Below, piece after piece: positions 1 to 14,184 of a stretch of 64,000 nt of DNA; positions within the stretch are counted from its first letter, which is position 1, and each line of letters opens with the position of its first letter. Below the pieces are notes generated by a model. It saw nothing but the letters and a program-made list of their open reading frames with translations. It did not search any database and had not been told where the DNA came from. Made by a program: the position numbers and the translations under genes. The DNA is from Eunapius fragilis (taxonomy: Eukaryota > Porifera > Demospongiae > Spongillida > Spongillidae): assembly GCA_963681505.1 (NCBI GenBank), contig OY811971.1, positions 21,481,353-21,545,352 of the forward strand. Direction: 5' to 3'.

Positions 1-2099
1 TGTAGAGAAATGCATGCACCGCACACTTTTGCGCTAAATGTGCATGGAATTTTTTTCTCGACCGAATCTCAGAATAACACGCACATGTACCTTGAAGTTC
101 GTATTGTGGACATAACTATAACCTTGATCATGCAGGTATACAATGAACACCGGATCCGTGAAAATGGAATACGTTTTTGACCTGTTTTGTCGAACTCCCA
201 TGTTGGAAAATTAGTCGGAAAGGCTCTAATTGTAAATAATACAGGTGCAACATGGAGTTCTATTATCTAGACGCTGTTTAAAGCTATTCACGGAACCCTT
301 GCAAGTAAATCTAACGAGGACCTGCGTTCGTTATAAGTCGAGAAAGCAAGACCGTTAACCGAGAACGGTACACTTTCTTCTGAGAACGTTTCGGATTTCG
401 GAAACAGTATAGATCTGCTTACGTTAATCAAAGAAGTAAGTTACAATCAAATCCTGTCGATTGCCTATCGTGTTGGCGTCAAAACACTTACCCAGGTCTC
501 GACTCCAGGACTCAAGTATTGATCGTACCCAGGCCCAATGTTTGGGTCAGGAGTGACGTCATAGAAGTTGCAGCCAAATGTGGGGAAAATTTGGGGGTTA
601 AACCAAGGCCATGCCTTGCCAAGACGTTATAAATCAGATGCATTAATTTCGTGCTTAAATTACATGTGTTACCCTTCACATGTGCTACTTAAAAACTATT
701 AGCCTAGTACCCCTACTTGATAGTCCCCAGGCTGAAATCAATTGGCAGTCACTAGCTTCACGTCTGCGCGCGGGGCATAAACAGCTGCAAGTGAGTTTTG
801 AACACGAACTAAGCTTACTGGAAGCGTAACTCTTATTGTGGCCCTATAGTCGTCCGTAGATAAATTGAAATTTATATTAAAACTTGCTCATAATGGCCTA
901 GGGAAAAAGTGTACCCGGCGACGCTCCGAGATCGATAAAGTTAGAACCGCGTCACTTAGAATGCATACAACTTAGCCAGGGTCCAGTACAGATACGGGAC
1001 AGGAAACATCACCATGCTTCTTGGCGATGATTGAACTCTCTAACAATATACTTTATCCGGCCAGAAATTGACGCTTTTCCGACTAAAAGGTGGTATTTTC
1101 ACGGATCCTGTTTTAAAAGCAAGTGAATGTAAATGAACGAATTTCCTATTAATAATATATAGGCCTGGTTGAATGTACGATTGGGGTCCATGCATGGTGG
1201 TGTATATAAAAATCAATGATGGTGAGAGCCATATATGCATAAGCAAGTTTTATTGAACATCCATGTCCTATCGTGTAGGTACACTGTACAAAAGGAAATT
1301 ATTCTACAGACCTGTACGCATGGGCTTGCTAAATGAATATATTAAAACTAAGAATGGCATGATTTCCATCATCTCTCAATGTACCTACATGCGTGCAACT
1401 GCGTCATCAAAACTTGCATGTTTCAGTTGCGTCTTTCTCAAAGAGGTTTTGCTTACATTTTAAATTACTTCCTATAGTCCATCAGTCGGTCTGACCTATT
1501 GTTCTAACCGTGCCTCTGCTACCCGCTTGTCATCCGGCTTGGGATCTTGTCAATTCGTATTCCCGGGCCCTCTTGCCAGGTACATGTATTAATAGCTTGC
1601 ATGGTCTCAATGGTAAATATAATCTTCATATTTATATAATTGTAGGATTTTGCTGCTTCAAATGTGTGACATTCACCAGTGCGCTTAAGACAAATACTGA
1701 ACTGAGCGAACATCTTCTACGGCCCATGCACTTTTTATTTTACACAACCGGTTAATAAAATCGGTGAAGGAAATCCAAGGTTCATAGCGAGTCAGCAAGA
1801 GTGAGAGTGAGGGAATGAGAGTATTGAGCATTTGAGTGTGTGAGTGAGTGTGTCTGAGTGAATGAGGGAGCTGGTAAGTATAGTATAAGAGAGTGTGTGT
1901 GAAGGAGTGTTGTGTAAGTGTGTAAGGGGGAGTGATTGTGTGAGGAAATCAGAATCTGTGTGATGTGTTAGGTATGGAATAAGTGAGTGAGTGCGTGACA
2001 GTGTGTTCAGGGTGGGAGTGTGTTATAGTGCGTGGAGTAGGATGTCGGCCAGACCTTACAGTTTTGTCTATTGTTATACCAATCATTGATTGTATTTGA

Positions 2100-2760
2100 C
2101 AATAAACCTAGTACATTCAGTCAGACTAGATAGCGTAATGCAATACATACCATGAATATGCAGCACTTTGCTGCAAGTTTTTACTACTCAGAAGGCTGCA
2201 TTTATCTGCACCAAATGTATCTACTTCCGAGCTCATGCATGCGTCAAAAGACGCAAGCATGTGCACTGCATGAGATTTTGGATTTACAATATATTTACTG
2301 CTGATCAAATGTGGTACAAATGTGTTAGTAAATATGGTTATGCGACATCAACACCATAGGATTCATTTACTATCTAGCGGAAATGTCACGTATACAATAT
2401 TTATACACACTTGCATTGCGTTTGATCGGTAGTAGTTCCATATTATCATGCAGTTTAGGGCTGTTCCTATTTGAGTGAGACATTGTCTTGTAATACAGCA
2501 GCAGCATGTGATCTATACATCATTAGTTATAAATTTAATGTTACAAATGTTCTAGTACACATCGGAATTCAAATTCAACATATTTTGCTCCTCGCTCATG
2601 TCAGAAGGAGCACCAAAGAAGATCATCACCAACACAATGAATCATAGCATGTCTGTTACCATGCAAGGAAGCGATGGCACCTCGATGAGATTACTGGAGA
2701 ACCAGATATCATATTTACTTGGCTATGGATCTAACATTGTGTAAACCAATAACTTCTAAT
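2100..2760 (+). repeat. Repeat unit B, copy 1 (left arm)
   Basis: This unit of about 650 bp occurs four times: here, at 3085-3740, and inverted at 19905-20560 and 24030-24700. Shared landmarks are the start AATAAACYTAGTACATTCAG, a CTGATCAAATGTGGTACAAA segment and an end near GATGAGATTAC. Conserved short reading frames on both strands are a by-product of the similarity; no protein family is recognised. Confidence 0.85.
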
Positions 2761-3084
2761 CCTAAAGTATTTTGTATTTGTAAAAATATAATATTCATGC
2801 ATAAATATTCATTCTTATCAGCACTAACTCCTATTTAATGGACGCTGCATCACGTTGAAATTTGCAAGATTGACATGCACAGTCTTGTGAAAAAAAAGAC
2901 ACATCTGCTTCTGAGACCTGGCTTTTGTGAGATTGTGAGATGTGTATTGTATACTTGTGTGATGAATGGGGGAGCATGGGCCAATATACGTGTGATGAAA
3001 TGATTGAGTGTGAGCGAGGGAGTTAGTGAATGTTGAAGGAGTGATTAAGTGTAAGCATGTGCGAGTAAGTAAGTAAGTAAGTAA

Positions 3085-3740
3085 TTTGACAATAAACTTA
3101 GTACATTCAGTCAGACTAGATAGTGTAATGCAATACATGCCATGTACATGCAGCACTTTGCTGCAAGTTTTTTCTACTCAGAAGGCTGCATGTATCTGCA
3201 CCAAATGTATCTACTTCCAAGCTCATGCATGCGTCAAAAGATGCAGGCACATGCACTGCATGAGATTTTGGATTTACAATATATTTACTGCTGATCAAAT
3301 GTGGTACAAATGTGTTAGTACATATGGTTATCCGACATCAACACAATACGATTCATTTACTATCTAGCGGAAATGTGACAATATTTATACACACTTGCAT
3401 TGTATTTGATCGGTAGCAGTTCCAAATTATCATGCAGTGAGGGTTGTTCTTATTTGAGTGGGACATTGTCTTGTAATACAGCAGCAGCATGTGATCTATA
3501 CATCATTAGTTATAAATTTAATGTTACAAATGCTCTAGTACACATCGGAATTCAAATTCAACATATTTTGCTCCTAGCTCCTGTCAGAAGGAACACCAAA
3601 GAAGATCATCACCAACACAATGAATCATAGCATGTCTGTTACCATGCAAGGAAGCGATGGCACCTCGATGAGATTACAGGAGAACCCGAAATCATTTTTA
3701 CTAGCCTAAGGATCTGACATTGTGAAAACCAATTGCTTCT
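3085..3740 (+). repeat. Repeat unit B, copy 2 (left arm)
   Basis: Direct tandem partner of the unit at 2100-2760, separated by about 330 bp. Because the same tandem pair is present inverted in the right arm, the tandem duplication came before formation of the large inverted repeat. Confidence 0.85.
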
Positions 3741-4299
3741 AATCCTAAAGTACATATATTTTATTTGCATAAATGCAATATGGTGCTGTATACATAATTT
3801 AGTATACCGCTAACATGCGATCATGTACCGGTAAAATCCATACATACTCACGCTCGCAAGTGGCTGTGGTAAAAAATTTGATAGGGGCCCGGATAGCTAC
3901 GAGTAACCAGTACATGGAGTGCTATTCGTCGATCGATAGTGGCTAGAGCTTGACTTTTGTTCGCTAATAGGATGTTAAAATGACCATGTCAGCATCTGCA
4001 AACAAGTATGATTATAAGACAAGGTACGGTTTTAACCGGACCACTTATTCCCCGAGGGAAAAAAAAATTAGATGAGACCCCCTGACGTATGCATTAACCG
4101 GCCCTCCCATACCGGCCATAGTTATAACCGGAGCACTTACTATAGTGTGGCTACACTAGCCTGTAAGATGAGAAGAGCATTTTAGCTGTGGCCAATAAAT
4201 TTGCAAAGTGTAATAAGCGCGCAACGGGTTATTGCATGCTCATTTACATTTTAATCATAGATTGATCAGGTGCTTACTTTAAATATAATACTTAAGTAA

Positions 4300-5033
4300 G
4301 CAATCTTTAGCCCAAAACTACCAAAGCCCACGGATCGCGTATGATATTGAAATGGTGATTTTTGTATTGTAAAGGAGTTAAATTTTTTACGCCTCGTAAC
4401 TCTGGTTCAAAAAGAGCTTGCCTTACGAGCACATATGCGTAGAAAAAATGTTACGCGCTCTAATGATACGACATAGATAGAAACTAGAAAATGCTTTTAT
4501 TTTATACGGAATGCCGAAAAACTGCTTCAGCGGGGAGAGAATAACTGCCGATGTGTATCGAAGCCAAGAAAGTGGTCTTTGACCCTCATTCACCCCTATG
4601 ACAAGTAGTCTAATTATACGTGGGACATCCCTAACATTGCGTGAAATACGTAAAAGAAATAGCCTGGGTACGAGACATATGGCTGCGTAATTTAGTGTGT
4701 GGGCAGTATTTTGCAGGTTTTAGCAGTCTTCTGAAAATAGAGAACGTGAAAACCCCCATATTAGGTTCGTCCATCGATACGCTGTACTATCGTATGACAG
4801 ACTACGCAAGTAAAGTGTGTTATAGGCCTCGTATCGTTTTTTAAAAAATAATAAACGGGTTATTGCACACTTACTTGTTTTCATACATGGCATGACCATA
4901 ACTAGAAGAGTGAAGGCAAAATCTCCGTACTGTAGTGGTGCAGTATGAGTGGTGATACAGTGGTTTAAATTTGAACCTCTGGAAATACTTTTAAAGCACG
5001 AAACCATTGATTTTAGCTTGCTTACTTAAGTAA
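4300..5033. other. No gene recognised
   Basis: AT-rich sequence between the inner end of the left arm and the DUF6589 element. It contains two ACTTAAGTAAG motifs (near 4291 and 5023) that recur at the inner end of the right arm. No coding or RNA gene is seen. Confidence 0.5.
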
Positions 5034-5924
5034 GCGTCACGCGTAACGTAAGTTCGTACTGATCAATCAATGATTAATGGCTGCTTATGTAAACTGTGAC
5101 GCATGTGCGGTAGTGTATTCGTGAAATATACAACGTCGTATATTTCAAATGTACTGATCCGGCGTATATTCCAAAGTATACAGTATCGTATAACAAACTA
5201 TATGCACAGTGGTGGAATGAGGGTCTGGAAGAATGCTCGCATCCAGTCGTTCCGCGTGGGCGTTCGATTAATTCATGGCAGACGTTATGTCATCGTAAGC
5301 GTGACGTCATAGGTGTCACAGCGACACTCATTTGTTACGCACCTATATTAATCATTTCACGCGCGCTTAGAAAATTGGATTGCTGCAAACTATGCGTTGC
5401 CCCTGTGCTAAGCGGCATGCAAAGACAGACGGCGGCTCGATAGTCCATCAGTGTTGCAGTGTCGAGCTGTACTATAGCTGTCTAGTCTGCGATACCGGTT
5501 GGAGGAGCGAAGAGCGATGCGTCGAAAGAGTACTCATCTAGCCATGGGTTTATATGTAAGAGATGCTTCAACCTCACTACAAAGTATTCTGCATTGAAGG
5601 AGAACTTAAAGAGTGACTGGCAGGAGTTGCTTCGCCTACCACACCTTCCACTTCTCGCAGCAAAGGCACAAAGCGTACAGCTGACACTCTTCCAGAAGAA
5701 GCAAGTGGTGTTAAGGTAAATGCATGCGATTTGTCTGCAGCATTTATATCAATGGATTGCTAAAATTTTGCACAGGTTGTTATAACCTATCAAGGGTGTG
5801 AGAAGAAGCACGTACTGTCTCTATCAAGGAAAGCGATTGGGAGGTCTCTAAGCCGCAATGCAAAAGTAGCTTTTGCAAAGCATTCATTGCGATCTGAAGC
5901 AATGAGGAAGTACCTGTTGGCTAG
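5034..5924 (+). repeat. Left terminal inverted repeat of the DUF6589 element
   Basis: About 890 bp, pairing with 7867-8706. The best conserved parts are the first 80 bp, a block near 5215-5330 and the inner 200 bp. It contains the CRE-like site TGACGTCA near 5302, which is also present in the right copy. Confidence 0.88.
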
Positions 5925-6571
5925 GATTAACTGGATTATAAGAACGGAAATGAAGGACATCATAAAACATTGTACCATCCTGGTCAAGCTGTGAGGGATT
6001 TGCAACCAATTAGGCGAATAGCCACAGTCACTACATTACCCTCAATCGTGTAGCTCCTGTCCTCATTGGAATTTTAGATACTTGCATCCCAAAAAACAGT
6101 CCTAAACGTCTCAGCATAACACTTGCCTGCATAGCAATTCTTGTTAATTGCATGGGAGGAATACCATTATTCACTTTATTGTATTATCATTCTACACTAC
6201 TGTGGGCATGCAGGAAAGCAACTATCTGTTAGTGGATTAGATTTTATTTATGTAATATACACATACATTTAGGCATACTCAAGACTGCAAAAACTTGGTT
6301 TGTGTTTATCAAGTGACAGTACAAGAGAAGTGGTTGACATTCTCGGATCAAACCATGATGCGGTAGTGATGGAATGGGTAGCAGTATTGAAAACTTATAT
6401 ACAAACCATTCATGTAATTGTTGATACAGTATTCATTTCATTTACCCAAAACCTGTTTCTTTCTTAGGGTTACTGCTCTGTTGCACCAAAATTATCAGTC
6501 TATACTGATAACTACGACTCATTATCCAGCATAGATTTCTCCTTTAACAACATCATTGTCGTCATCCTGCA

Positions 6572-7654
6572 GTGAAAGTGATTTGCCATCTCATAATGTT
6601 TTACAAGATGGTAAGTGTAATTTTATGGCCCATGTTACAAGTGAATGCATTCTTATTCCTTTATACTACAGTGTTTGTGGATCCTACCAATCCTAATGAT
6701 GAAGAGGATTTGGAGTGGTTTGGATTCAAACTAGTAGGTGATATCATTGACAAGAATGTAAAACCTCGTGATATTAGATTTAGCAACCAAACCACATCAC
6801 TGCATTACTTTCATGTATATGCAGTAAAGGACAGGATTAGTTTTAAACACCTTAATAGCAGTCCTGCACTGATTACATCTGATGACATTGACTTCAATGT
6901 CTTTTTTCCTGCACCAGCAGACAATGAACAATTAGTTGCAAACTTTCAAATTCTAATCACACGAATGTTAGTCCATTATTTACCAGGTCGTCAGACATTG
7001 TCAGCTGGTACAAATCACCATATTCTTCACAAGTACTCTAGGAATATGTCTCTAAAGTCAAATGTGGTAAGTGATTGTAGTTTATTAAAACAATATTGTA
7101 ATGATTTAGTCCATTGCACAATACAGGTACCGTTGGGAGTGATTTTGAAAAATGAGAATGTGCTCAATGACATGGTACATTCCAAAGACCACAAGTGTCC
7201 AGACCTTCCAAGTCAATACTGAAGTTGGAGGTTCAGAAGTTGTCACCCTCAATATTGACCACTTCTATCACATTCTGATTGGTGGTGACAAGTTGACAGC
7301 TGCCAGAATTTGTGGTGGCCAAGGTATTCTCTCAAACTCAGTAAATGGATGGGAGCGTGGTGAGGGACTTATTCCTATCATTGAAGACTTTCACACAAAG
7401 CTGTGTTACATGAAGGTAGTGTATCTGGCATGTAGGGTTTAGATGGTGTGTATATGAAGTACACACGCAGGGCCATGTGTTACTGATTTCATTGGCATGA
7501 ATTCACTACCACAGTATGGAGAAGACTATACAAGTCCTGCTCAACTATTGATGGAGGAACGCTATTCCAGCTAAGGAATGTCATAAACAGGCGTAATGTA
7601 GTGTCTGATGTCTCCAAAGACCTCACTGCTTGTGCGGAATTTCTAGAACGTGTG
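6572..7654 (+). pseudogene. DUF6589-like transposon protein, broken, three exons visible
   Basis: Exon 6672-7066 contains the family-like stretch VGDIIDKNVKPRDIR followed by TSLHYFHVYAVKDRI. The next exon, 7127-7415, has VPLGVILKNEN and then, after a one-base frame change near 7175-7185, IGGDKLTAARI and LIPIIEDFHTKLCY. The third, 7515-7654, reads GTLFQLRNVINRRNVV. Introns 7067-7126 and 7416-7514 have GT-AG ends; an upstream exon may end at 6611 (donor GTAAGT). These motifs in this order are those I know from DUF6589 proteins of cnidarians, sponges and fungi, which are linked to transposons. The frame break and the missing 3' part after 7654, where the right TIR follows, mark it as defective. 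Confidence 0.7.
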
Positions 7655-7866
7655 GTACACGGTTGTTTGCGGCTAGAAACTGCGCTAATAATTAGACTAT
7701 TGTGGTATTGGTTTCGAAATGGTGAAATGACTGCTAATTAAAGACACTCAATGTTTTCAAGCTGTCCATAACTCAAAAGAACCAGCTAATGTATAAATGA
7801 TAACAACTGAGAGCACTAGACTCTAATAATTAGACTATTACGGTATTGGTTTCTAGTGCTTTTACA

Positions 7867-8706
7867 CTAGCCAACAGGTACTTCCTCATTGCTTCAGATC
7901 GCAGTGAATGCTTTGCAAAAGCTACTTTGCATTGCGGCTTAGAGACCTCCCAATCGCTTTCCTTGATAGAGACAGTACGTGCTTCTTCTCACACCCTTGA
8001 TAGGTTATAACAACCTGTGCAAAATTTTAGCAATCCATTGATATAAATGCTGCAGACAAATCGCATGCATTTACCTTAACACCACTTGCTTCTTCTGGAA
8101 GAGTGTCAGCTGCAGGCTTTGTACCTTTGCAGCGAGAAGTGGAAGGTGTGGTAGGCGAAGCAACTCCTACCAGTCACTCTTTACGCTATCTAAGTTCTCC
8201 TTCAATGCAGAATACTTCCTAATGAAGTTAAAGCATCTCTTACATATAAACCCAGATGAGTACTCGATCTTTCGACGCATTGCTCTTCGCTCCTCCAGCC
8301 GGTATCGCAGACTGGATCAAATAGTACAGCTCGACATGGACTATCGATCGAGCCGCCGTCTGTCTTTGCATGCCGCTCAACACAGGGGCAACGCATAGTT
8401 TGCAGCAATCCATATTTCTAAGCGCACATGAATTGATTACAAATGAGTGTCGCTGTGACACCTATGACGTCACGCTTACGATGACATAACGTCTGTCATG
8501 AATTAATCGAACGCCCACGCGGAACGACTGGATGCGAGCATTCTTCCAGACCCTCTTTCCACCTCTATTTGCCTGTATACACGCCGGATTAATATACGAC
8601 GTTGTAGATTTCACGAATACACAACCGCACTTTGCGTCACAGTTTACATAAGCAGCCATTAATCATAGATTGATCAGTACGAACTTACTTACGTTACGCG
8701 TGACGC
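7867..8706 (-). repeat. Right terminal inverted repeat of the DUF6589 element
   Basis: About 840 bp, inverted relative to 5034-5924. It is shorter than the left copy mainly through small deletions near 8575-8600 and 8420-8440. Confidence 0.88.
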
Positions 8707-8967
8707 GTTTCAAAAACAAATAGTAATACCATGGTTGGATAGGTGACAATGTGGCGATTTCAAATGTGCTTTCGTTTTTGTCAAAATGTTAACCGAGGAC
8801 AAGTTATGGGGCATCAAAATTTTCGACGCCATATTCCAAATAGTTGGCGTTTCGCAAATAAATTAAGACCGCCATTTGTTCCGTATATCTAATTATCAGC
8901 ATTTTATTGAAGGTTGTAGCTAATAGTAGTCTTAAAATACTTAGCATAGTATGTGCGTGCGTGCATC

Positions 8968-9150
8968 GTATGTGTGTGTATGTATGTATGTATGTATGTA
9001 TGTATGTATGTATGTATGTATGTATGTGTGTATGTATGTATGTATGTATGTATGTATGTATGTATGTATGTATGTATGTATGTATGTATGTATGTATGTA
9101 TGTATGTATGTATGTATGTATGTATGCATGTATGTATTCATGTATGCATG
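8968..9150. repeat. (TATG)n microsatellite
   Basis: About 180 bp of TATG repeats with a few TGTG, CATG and TTCATG interruptions. Open frames across it in several phases (Met-Tyr-Val-Cys or His-Thr-Tyr-Ile) are artefacts of the repeat. Confidence 0.98.
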
Positions 9151-9841
9151 TATTACGTATGCATGTGTGTGTATGTACTTGACACATTCCAGAGTACTGA
9201 ATGGCCATTATCTAGTATACTTGCTGCTGTTTCACCTGGTTCAGTTTCCACTGAAATTGCACAGCCAAAGAGAGCGTTTCAGGCAGCAGAAACAGGAACT
9301 TGTGGATAAAGACCAGAACATGCACACTCTTGAGGTGATGTCATGTGATATGTCATGTGACATGACTATGGTACAGAACATCTAGAGGTGATGTCATGTG
9401 ATGTATGTATAATTGGTTGAAGAATCACACTACAGTTATTTAATAATAATACCAGTAATAATTTACATCACACTAAATACACATACATTATATACAACTA
9501 ATAGCACTACAGTAAAAAAAAAGAATCATTTAAAGTTTAAATTTGCTGGTATATCCAACAAGTGCAGAATAGAGGAATATGTATTGTGCCTGTGGGGAGG
9601 GGGAGGAGGTAGAGGAAGGGAGCAGTACACTTAACGTACCAATGAGAAAATAACCAAGGTCACATGACATCACTGCTGTAAATGACATCATAACACTGGG
9701 TCCCAGACTCACACGGGAGATGAGTGTTAAGGGTCTGGAGAGGAGGGAGATTATGATAAATAAAGGTTAATTGTGAAGGGGAAGAGGAGGGTGTGGTATG
9801 CTGGCTTAGAAATAAAAATACAGACCTATATTATATCTTGT
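9151..9841. other. No gene recognised
   Basis: Unique sequence between the TATG repeat and the palindrome. A short purine-rich interval at 9588-9622 and a TGTCATGTGA repeat at 9335-9405 are the only structures seen. Confidence 0.5.
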
Positions 9842-11083
<1,242 letters not shown>

Positions 11084-11277
11084 TCAGTCAGCCGACTAGT
11101 GCAAAGTAAATTAAGATGAGATCACAGCTTTCTATAATAATAAGCTCTGAAGAAGTTTAAAACTTAATTTAGAAAACATAACACACCGTGCTTTTGGTAA
11201 ATCTCCCAAGACTGCTCTTAACTGTACCAGGGTATGACAAATAAAGAAATACACATCACGATGTAAAAGGAATAGCA

Positions 11278-11278
<1 letters not shown>

Positions 11279-11329
<51 letters not shown>

Positions 11330-11395
11330 GCGCGCACGCACACACGAGTGTGCACGCACACACGCACACACACACACACATACACACAAGACACT
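11279..11395. repeat. (CA)n microsatellite, compound
   Basis: CA repeats interrupted by GCACGCGCGCACGC and GAGTGTG. The alternating purine-pyrimidine run includes CG steps favourable to Z-DNA. Confidence 0.95.
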
Positions 11396-11609
11396 AGTAC
11401 TCATGCCCACACACAGTTACACACCGGTGTGCAATCAGGGATCGAGAATAGCTGCCTTGCGCTGCCTCAGGATGTTAACAACCCTAGCCTTGGACAAGTT
11501 AACAGCCCTTGGAAAAGTTACAGATGACGCTAGCGATGCATCTGGAAGCCATTTTTTTAAAAAGAAAAAAAACAAATGGCGTAATGCCTAAATCCATATG
11601 TAAACAACT

Positions 11610-11816
11610 GCTCTCAGCTTGTACGCATTTTTGCTCTCAGCTCCTGCGCGTTTTTGCTCTCGGACCGTACGCAATCTTGCTCTCGGACCGTACGCAATTT
11701 TGCTCTCGGACCGTACGCAATTTTGCTCTCAAACCGTACGCAATTTTGCTCTCGAACCGTACGCAATTTTGCTCTCAGATCGTTGCTCGTACGCATTTTT
11801 GCTCTCAAACCGCTGC
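11610..11816. repeat. 23-bp minisatellite
   Basis: About eight tandem copies of a unit close to CGTACGCAATTTTGCTCTCG with variable last bases (GACC, AACC, GATC). The palindromic CGTACG core gives each unit a small inverted symmetry. It lies just beyond the last recognisable phosphatase exon. Confidence 0.92.
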
Positions 11817-11898
11817 TCGTACCCGCGACCTACCAGGCCACTGTAACAATGTGAGACAGTGTGTATACACCTACCACCACATCACACTCCCCACACAC

Positions 11899-12788
<890 letters not shown>

Positions 12789-12994
12789 CTGGGATGGAAT
12801 GATGTTCAGCTACTAGGGAAGAGGAGGAAGAGGAAGAGTAAGAAGAATGGGAGGGAGATGGAAAGCACCCCCCCCCCCTCCTCCTCCCTGCCACACCCCG
12901 TTTTCGTTTGTGTACAACCCCATTTTCTGAAATCCTGGATGCTGAATAGACATGCTGTCACTTGAGTCAACGTTGTATATGGCTCTGTATACAG

Positions 12995-13026
<32 letters not shown>

Positions 13027-13440
13027 CCCCCTTGCGTTGGGCCAAATACGAGGTCTAATGATGTGTATGTGACTATGTGGGGTATATCTGGGTTAATAAA
13101 TTACAATTTGGCTGTGAATTTATTGTGCGTGAGTTTGAACACATTCCGGCGTGAGATATATAATCTTCAAGCGTGAGAGTGTGAGAGAAAACCTCAAATG
13201 CGTGAGGGTTGGCATGTCTGATAATAAACTTTTCTAGCCGTTAACCACTCCCCAACGTCACGATGACGCAAATTTCCAAAAATAGATTGCATTACAGCCG
13301 ACTACAGCCCTATACACTTCTCACCTTTTTTGTTTTTTGTTCAGTAAATACGAACTGACATCTTCATATACAGTTGTTGATAAGCGGTGCCTAAATTTAT
13401 ATTAAAAGACAACTATTTATTATAAATAAGTACAGGCATA
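12789..13440. other. Low-complexity interval, no gene recognised
   Basis: Contains a GAGGAA-rich stretch (12818-12855), a C-rich run (12868-12890) and a 30-base G homopolymer at 12996-13025. If the Ig and phosphatase exons form one gene, juxtamembrane exons would lie here or just upstream, but none can be recognised. Confidence 0.5.
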
Positions 13441-13552
13441 CCCAGCAAAAAGTTTTTGGACAAGATTCCCGCCCCCAAGATCTTGCCCAAGGTGCCAAGA
13501 TAATGCAGGCAAAGACCTTACCCAAGATCTTTCCCAATAACTTTTTGTTGGG
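13441..13552. mobile_element. Small MITE, CCCARCAAAAAG ends
   Basis: A 112-bp element beginning CCCAGCAAAAAGTTTTTGG and ending CCAATAACTTTTTGTTGGG, which are inverted copies. The interior has an AAGATCTTGCCCAAG inverted motif. No clear target duplication is visible. Confidence 0.65.
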
Positions 13553-13687
13553 AAATGCGTTGCACACAGTATATACTGATTGTTAGAGGTCAAATACTAG
13601 CACTTACTCATGGCCTGCTGCAGCGACTGATGGCCCAGGCACATCCTCGAAAGAAACAGATTAACAAGTAAGGATTTGCAATGCAGG

Positions 13688-13742
<55 letters not shown>
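13688..13742. repeat. (TG)n microsatellite
   Basis: About 27 TG dinucleotides between unique flanks. Confidence 0.97.
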
Positions 13743-13745
<3 letters not shown>

Positions 13746-13885
13746 CAAACTCCTTGGGTCTGAAGGTTATTCAACAATGCCCCTTCACCATTGAATAACG
13801 ATTTTAACATCTCGAAAGCATGTTTATTACGAACGTTAGCCAATAAGTTAGTATTCGTATTACTACCGTTCGCATTGTACAGAAC

Positions 13886-14184
13886 CTTGTGTAAAAGGTT
13901 TGTTATACACACGTTATACATACGTTATACGCAATGCAGCAGGGGCGGATACAGGATTTTTCAAAAAGGGGGGGTTGAGACCTGCGATACGAAAAGCGGG
14001 GTGGGGTGCTGTACGCTTCAGACACGATGCGAAAAGGTGGGAGAGGGGGGAGGCTGCTTAGCGAAGAGGGGGAGGTACCTTGTATGAAAGGGGGGGTTGC
14101 AACCCCCCCAAACCCCCCCTGCATCCGCCCCTGTGCAGCATTCTTTATAACGCATGAGTGTATAACAAACCTTTTTACGGAGTG
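13886..14184. mobile_element. MITE with GTAAAARGGTTTGTTATAC ends, split by a second MITE
   Basis: The left end, CCTTGTGTAAAAGGTTTGTT, pairs with the right end, AACAAACCTTTTTACGGAGTG. TATAC-rich subterminal sequence flanks a 194-bp element at 13940-14133 inserted into it. Related ends occur inside the CACTA element near 33440-33606. Confidence 0.65.
13940..14133. mobile_element. GGCGG-type MITE, copy 1
   Basis: Begins CAGGGGCGGATACAGG and ends CCTGCATCCGCCCCTG, with target duplication TGCAG on both sides (13935-13939 and 14134-14138). G-rich and C-rich interiors face each other. Sister copies are at 19307-19700 and 33968-34100, each with its own 5-bp duplication. A 5-bp duplication with CAG-type ends would fit the hAT5 group; that assignment is a guess. 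Confidence 0.9.

Larger units (their letters stand above)
1..4300 (+). repeat. Left arm of a giant inverted repeat
   Basis: Read on the opposite strand, this stretch matches 19150-26676 plus 38449-38563 block by block. Block A (1 to about 1793) pairs with about 25015-26676 and 38449-38563. A TGAG-rich spacer (1790-2045) pairs with 24760-25015. Block B1 (about 2050-2760) pairs with about 24030-24760, a linker (2760-3065) with 23836-24010, block B2 (about 3070-3740) with 19905-20560, and block C (about 3955-4300) with 19150-19905. The match is still running at base 1, so the outer end is outside the window. The left arm lacks three insertions found in the right arm and so preserves the empty sites. 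It lost about 400 bp of TGAG-rich sequence before B2 and has roughly 200 bp near 3740-3955 that the right arm lacks. No protein-coding gene is recognisable in it. Confidence 0.9.
5034..8706 (+). mobile_element. DNA transposon with long TIRs carrying a DUF6589 gene
   Basis: The ends are inverted copies: the left end begins GCGTCACGCGTAACGTAAG and the right end is its complement (…CGTTACGCGTGACGC). The left arm runs 5034-5924 and the right arm 7867-8706, with small indels; both stop abruptly at a shared CTAG. The 1.9-kb core holds the exons of a DUF6589-like protein. Long TIRs around a single DUF6589 gene support a cut-and-paste element of that type; the family assignment rests on remembered protein motifs. 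No target duplication could be fixed because the outer ends sit next to similar palindromic sequence. Confidence 0.8.

Noticed and set aside
2126-3298. Short conserved frames shared by all four B units
   Set aside because: Conservation reflects DNA duplication; both strands are equally open and no domain is recognised.
8941-9208. Long open frames on both strands of Tyr-Ile-His-Thr or Met-Tyr-Val-Cys repeats
   Set aside because: They are translations of the (TATG)n microsatellite, open in several frames at once.
9180-9320. Possible C-terminal phosphatase exon next to the TATG repeat
   Set aside because: None of the phosphatase motifs (HCSAG, QTxxQY) could be found on either strand.
12806-13045. 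Proline-rich protein on the minus strand
   Set aside because: Caused by a 30-base G homopolymer; sequence on either side is not coding-like.
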